DNA from: Lutimaribacter_A marinistellae
GTDB lineage: Bacteria; Pseudomonadota; Alphaproteobacteria; Rhodobacterales; Rhodobacteraceae
Assembly: GCF_042648365.1 (NCBI RefSeq)
Contig: NZ_JBHRXI010000004.1
Span: forward strand, 1-64,000
Reading direction: 5' to 3'
DNA length: 64,000 nucleotides
The notes beneath the pieces are model-generated. The model saw only the letters and a list, made by a program, of their open reading frames with translations, was not told the origin of the DNA and did no database searches. Made by a program: the position numbers and the translations under genes. Positions 61,650-64,000 of this stretch are shown here, in pieces (within the stretch, counting starts at the first letter, position 1; every line of letters begins with the position of its first letter).

Positions 61650-62273
61650 ATGACCGAACAATTTAATTCGGTCTGGACATTCATTCTCAGCGCCCTTGGT
61701 TGGGCGCTGGGGTTACTGATATCAGTTTGGGACTTTCTCGACAACTTTGCCGTTGGCTTGCTGTCCGGCGTCGCTGCTGCAGCCTTTTTCTTGGCACTAC
61801 AAAGAAGGTTTTTTCGCCCCAAGCTTAGCATCCACCCAGTCGCTTGCTATTTTCCATTCGGCGAGCAGCTTACGGCTCTAGAAATCAAAATACTAAATGA
61901 TGGCTGGCGGGAGATCATCGACTTAAAGTGCCACTTACACGTTGTTTTCCCAGGCAAAGTCACAGAGACGAAGTCGTACTGGACTAAGAAACTGGAACTC
62001 AAAACAAGTGAAATTTTTCTCTTAAGAACACGGAAAGACAGGGGCGAGCACGGATCATTTTTTCGCCTTCAGACCTTAGCCAACCAAGACAACCAAAAAG
62101 AAATTGATCGGCTTATGCGTCAAAAGCGTTCAAGGCTCCGACTGCAGATTTTGGCACGCGATCCAGTTACGCAGGTAGAAGCAGTCATTGAGCGAAGTTT
62201 TAAGTATCCTGAAGATTTCTTCCAGGGGCGGCATCATGGGTCGCGTGAAAAGAAAATGGAACCTCTAAGGTGA
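61650..62273 (+). CDS. AT-rich orphan membrane protein
   Basis: 207 residues, coded by DNA clearly richer in A and T than all its neighbours, with codon choices (AAA, TTT, CTA, AGA) rare elsewhere in the window. Two hydrophobic segments near residues 9-30 and 31-55, then a soluble basic part (LSIHPVACYFPFGEQLTALEIKILNDGWREIIDLKCHLHVVFPG) and a helical C-terminal region rich in Arg and Lys. I do not recognise the family. It starts 8 bases after phaA and its stop overlaps the patatin gene start (GTGA). Probably acquired by transfer. Confidence 0.7.
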   Translation: MTEQFNSVWTFILSALGWALGLLISVWDFLDNFAVGLLSGVAAAAFFLALQRRFFRPKLSIHPVACYFPFGEQLTALEIKILNDGWREIIDLKCHLHVVFPGKVTETKSYWTKKLELKTSEIFLLRTRKDRGEHGSFFRLQTLANQDNQKEIDRLMRQKRSRLRLQILARDPVTQVEAVIERSFKYPEDFFQGRHHGSREKKMEPLR

Positions 62274-63103
62274 CCAATATCGCTCAAGACCCCGAACAGA
62301 TCGTCTTTTCCGGCGGCGGATTGCGCTGTTTCTGGCAGGGTGGCTTCATGACCCGGCTGGCGAAAGAGCGGCGTTTTGCGCCCGCCCGCGTCACCGGCGT
62401 CAGCGGCGGGGCGCTGGCTGCCGTGGCCTGGATCTCGGGGAACGAACGCAGGCTTCTCGATACGATGTGCGCCGCTTTCGAAGAGCGCGACCACAATCTC
62501 GACCTTTTTGCCGCCGATGACGCGGGAATCACCCCGCACCAGCACCTCTATTGCAAGGTCGTGGCGCAGGTTGTGGACGATGCCGCCGCGCGCAAAGTGG
62601 CCGAGGGACCAGCGCTGCAGATCCTCATCGCCCATCCGCCCGACAGCCCCGCGCCGCGCCTGACCGGCACCGCGCTCGCCGCCAGTTACGAGGCAGAGTT
62701 GCACATCGTCGGCTCCCCGCATTTCAACTGGGCGGAAAAGCTTGGCCTGACCGCACATCTGGTCGACGCGAACAAGGCCGCGCGCGACGGTCGTCTCGTC
62801 GACCTCGTCTCGGCTGCTGCCGTCATCCCGCCAGTGTTCGAGCCCCCGTTATGGGAAGGCAAACCCGTGGTCGATGGCGGCATGGCCGACCAGGCGCCGA
62901 TGCCCGAACCGGACAGGGGGCAGACGATGGTGCTTCTGACCCGGCGCTACGCCCGCCTGCCCGAGGTGGCGGACCGCACATATCTTTGGCCCAGCGAGGA
63001 GACACCGGCAGACAAGATCGATTTCACCGACCCACAGAAACTGCGCGACACATGGGCCTTGGGAGAGCGCGACGCAGCGACCTTCCTCGACGACTTCGCG
63101 TAA
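62270..63103 (+). CDS. Patatin-like phospholipase
   Basis: 277 residues. Patatin catalytic dyad: Ser in GVSGGAL near residue 44 and Asp in DGGMADQ near residue 204, with an oxyanion glycine-rich loop FSGGGLRCFWQGG at 14-27. Hydrolyses lipids; possibly PHB-linked or a membrane-lipid enzyme. The GTG start at 62270 overlaps the previous stop. Followed by 67 bases and then phaB. Confidence 0.85.
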   Translation: MTNIAQDPEQIVFSGGGLRCFWQGGFMTRLAKERRFAPARVTGVSGGALAAVAWISGNERRLLDTMCAAFEERDHNLDLFAADDAGITPHQHLYCKVVAQVVDDAAARKVAEGPALQILIAHPPDSPAPRLTGTALAASYEAELHIVGSPHFNWAEKLGLTAHLVDANKAARDGRLVDLVSAAAVIPPVFEPPLWEGKPVVDGGMADQAPMPEPDRGQTMVLLTRRYARLPEVADRTYLWPSEETPADKIDFTDPQKLRDTWALGERDAATFLDDFA

Positions 63104-63170
63104 TAATCTTGCGAACCAAACCCTTTAGCTAGTAACAAACTTACCAAGACATGCCAGAACGGAGGACATC

Positions 63171-63893
63171 ATGGCAAAAGTAGCACTCGTGACCGGCGGC
63201 AGCCGGGGCATCGGCGAAGCAATTTCCAAAGCGTTGAAAGCCGAAGGCTACGAGGTCGCCGCGACCTATGCCGGGAATGACGAAAAGGCCGCCGCCTTTA
63301 CCGAGGCGACCGGCATCAAGACCTACAAGTGGAACGTGGGCGATTACGCCGCCTCCAAGGATGGCATCGCCAAGGTCGAGGCCGATCTCGGCCCGATCGA
63401 CGTGGTCGTCGCCAATGCAGGCATCACCCGCGACGCGCCCTTCCACAAGATGAGCCCCGAACAGTGGCAAGAGGTGATCGACACCAACCTCACCGGTGTG
63501 TTCAACACCGTTCACCCCGTCTGGCCCGGCATGCGCGAGCGTGGCTTTGGCCGGATCATCGTGATCTCGTCGATCAACGGCCAAAAGGGCCAGTTCGGTC
63601 AGGTGAACTATGCCGCGACCAAGGCGGGCGACCTGGGGATCGTGAAATCGCTGGCGCAAGAGGGCGCGGCCAAGGGCATCACGGCCAACGCGATCTGCCC
63701 CGGCTACATCGCGACCGAGATGGTGATGGCGGTTCCCGAGAAGGTGCGCGAATCGATCATCAAGGGCATCCCCGCCGGCCGCCTCGGAGAGCCCGAGGAA
63801 ATCGCGCGCTGCGTTGTTTTCCTCGCGTCCGAGGATTCGCAGTTCATCAACGGCTCGACCATCTCGGCCAATGGCGGCCAGTTCTTCGTCTAA
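63171..63893 (+). CDS. phaB: Acetoacetyl-CoA reductase
   Basis: SDR-family NADPH-dependent reductase (240 residues) giving (R)-3-hydroxybutyryl-CoA. Cofactor motif TGGSRGIGEA, NAG in VVANAGITR, catalytic Ser in VISSINGQKGQFGQ and Tyr-Lys in NYAATKAG, as in PhaB. GGAGG precedes the ATG. It shares the EMC/PHB path with PhaA. Confidence 0.95.
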   Translation: MAKVALVTGGSRGIGEAISKALKAEGYEVAATYAGNDEKAAAFTEATGIKTYKWNVGDYAASKDGIAKVEADLGPIDVVVANAGITRDAPFHKMSPEQWQEVIDTNLTGVFNTVHPVWPGMRERGFGRIIVISSINGQKGQFGQVNYAATKAGDLGIVKSLAQEGAAKGITANAICPGYIATEMVMAVPEKVRESIIKGIPAGRLGEPEEIARCVVFLASEDSQFINGSTISANGGQFFV

Positions 63894-63910
63894 GCCATCC
63901 CGCAACTGAC

Positions 63911-63938
63911 AAGGGCCGTCCGATCCGGGCGGCCCTTT
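63911..63938 (+). terminator. Intrinsic terminator after phaB
   Basis: AAGGGCCG / CGGCCCTT with a short loop, ending in CCCTTTTCGTTT. It begins 18 bases after the phaB stop. Confidence 0.85.
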
Positions 63939-63940
63939 TC

Positions 63941-64000
63941 GTTTGTGTCGAGGGGGTCAGGGCCCGGATTCAGGGGGTACCGCCTTGTACAAAACGGTCA
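63941..64000. other. Right edge, no gene seen
   Basis: Sixty bases after the phaB terminator. They contain no start codon with a usable site; nothing can be assigned. Confidence 0.4.

Overview
The window looks like chromosomal DNA from an alphaproteobacterium of the family Rhodobacteraceae, most likely the Roseobacter group. The evidence is the high GC content, the dispersed sdh, mdh and suc operons, an ethylmalonyl-CoA-pathway cluster beside sdh, an NnrU/DUF1737 gene pair, a TIGR02302 protein, and a GC-rich intergenic repeat of a kind I associate with this family. The genus cannot be fixed from the sequence. I see no rRNA, tRNA, CRISPR array, transposase, integrase or phage gene.

1-14.4 kb is an exopolysaccharide (EPS) locus of the Wzx/Wzy type. 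It holds three glycosyltransferases and a flippase (minus strand), a Wza-like export lipoprotein, a hybrid histidine kinase cotranscribed with a periplasmic SUOX-like protein, a WecG-sugar transferase fusion that should start the repeat unit, a LuxR-type response regulator, a Wzc/GumC-like chain-length protein without a kinase domain, and a Wzy/ligase-like membrane protein. Four intergenic sites share the inverted repeat CTATCCG-NN-CGGATAG. They lie in front of wza, the SUOX-kinase operon, the regulator gene and the chain-length gene, which suggests one autoregulated signalling circuit for the locus.

14.4-28.9 kb holds central carbon metabolism. The minus-strand series is mcl2, NnrU, DUF1737, mch and DUF1194, then sdhC, sdhD, sdhA, a sulfotransferase, a glycosyltransferase, sdhB and a small gene closed by a terminator. 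A TauE-like exporter, mdh, a coiled-coil membrane protein and sucC follow.

27.6-40.0 kb is a long plus-strand suc series: sucC, a sulfotransferase-like gene, sucD, two DUF805 genes, an FkbM methyltransferase, sucA, sucB (with two lipoyl domains), a small protein, a MAPEG protein and lpd. The sdh and suc series each carry paired GTGATCAC palindromes exactly 21 bp apart upstream of their first gene, plus a shared 15-bp block, so they are probably controlled together. Both series are interrupted by surface-carbohydrate-type genes.

40-54 kb is mostly housekeeping: a PPOX flavoprotein, plsC, ftsX and ftsE, a zinc-ribbon protein, a methyltransferase, TIGR02302, lysA, DUF2834, an ATP-grasp protein, a small lipoprotein, argH, a TlpA-like thioredoxin, a PepSY membrane protein and a DUF2946-like protein.

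54-64 kb has a SBP56/methanethiol oxidase-like gene with small membrane proteins, a sterol-desaturase-family oxidase, DUF2306, an EAL-domain protein, and phaA and phaB. The phaA-phaB pair is split by an AT-rich orphan gene and a patatin-like gene. PhaA and PhaB feed both PHB synthesis and the ethylmalonyl-CoA pathway, and the Mch and Mcl2 enzymes near sdh complete that pathway's late steps.
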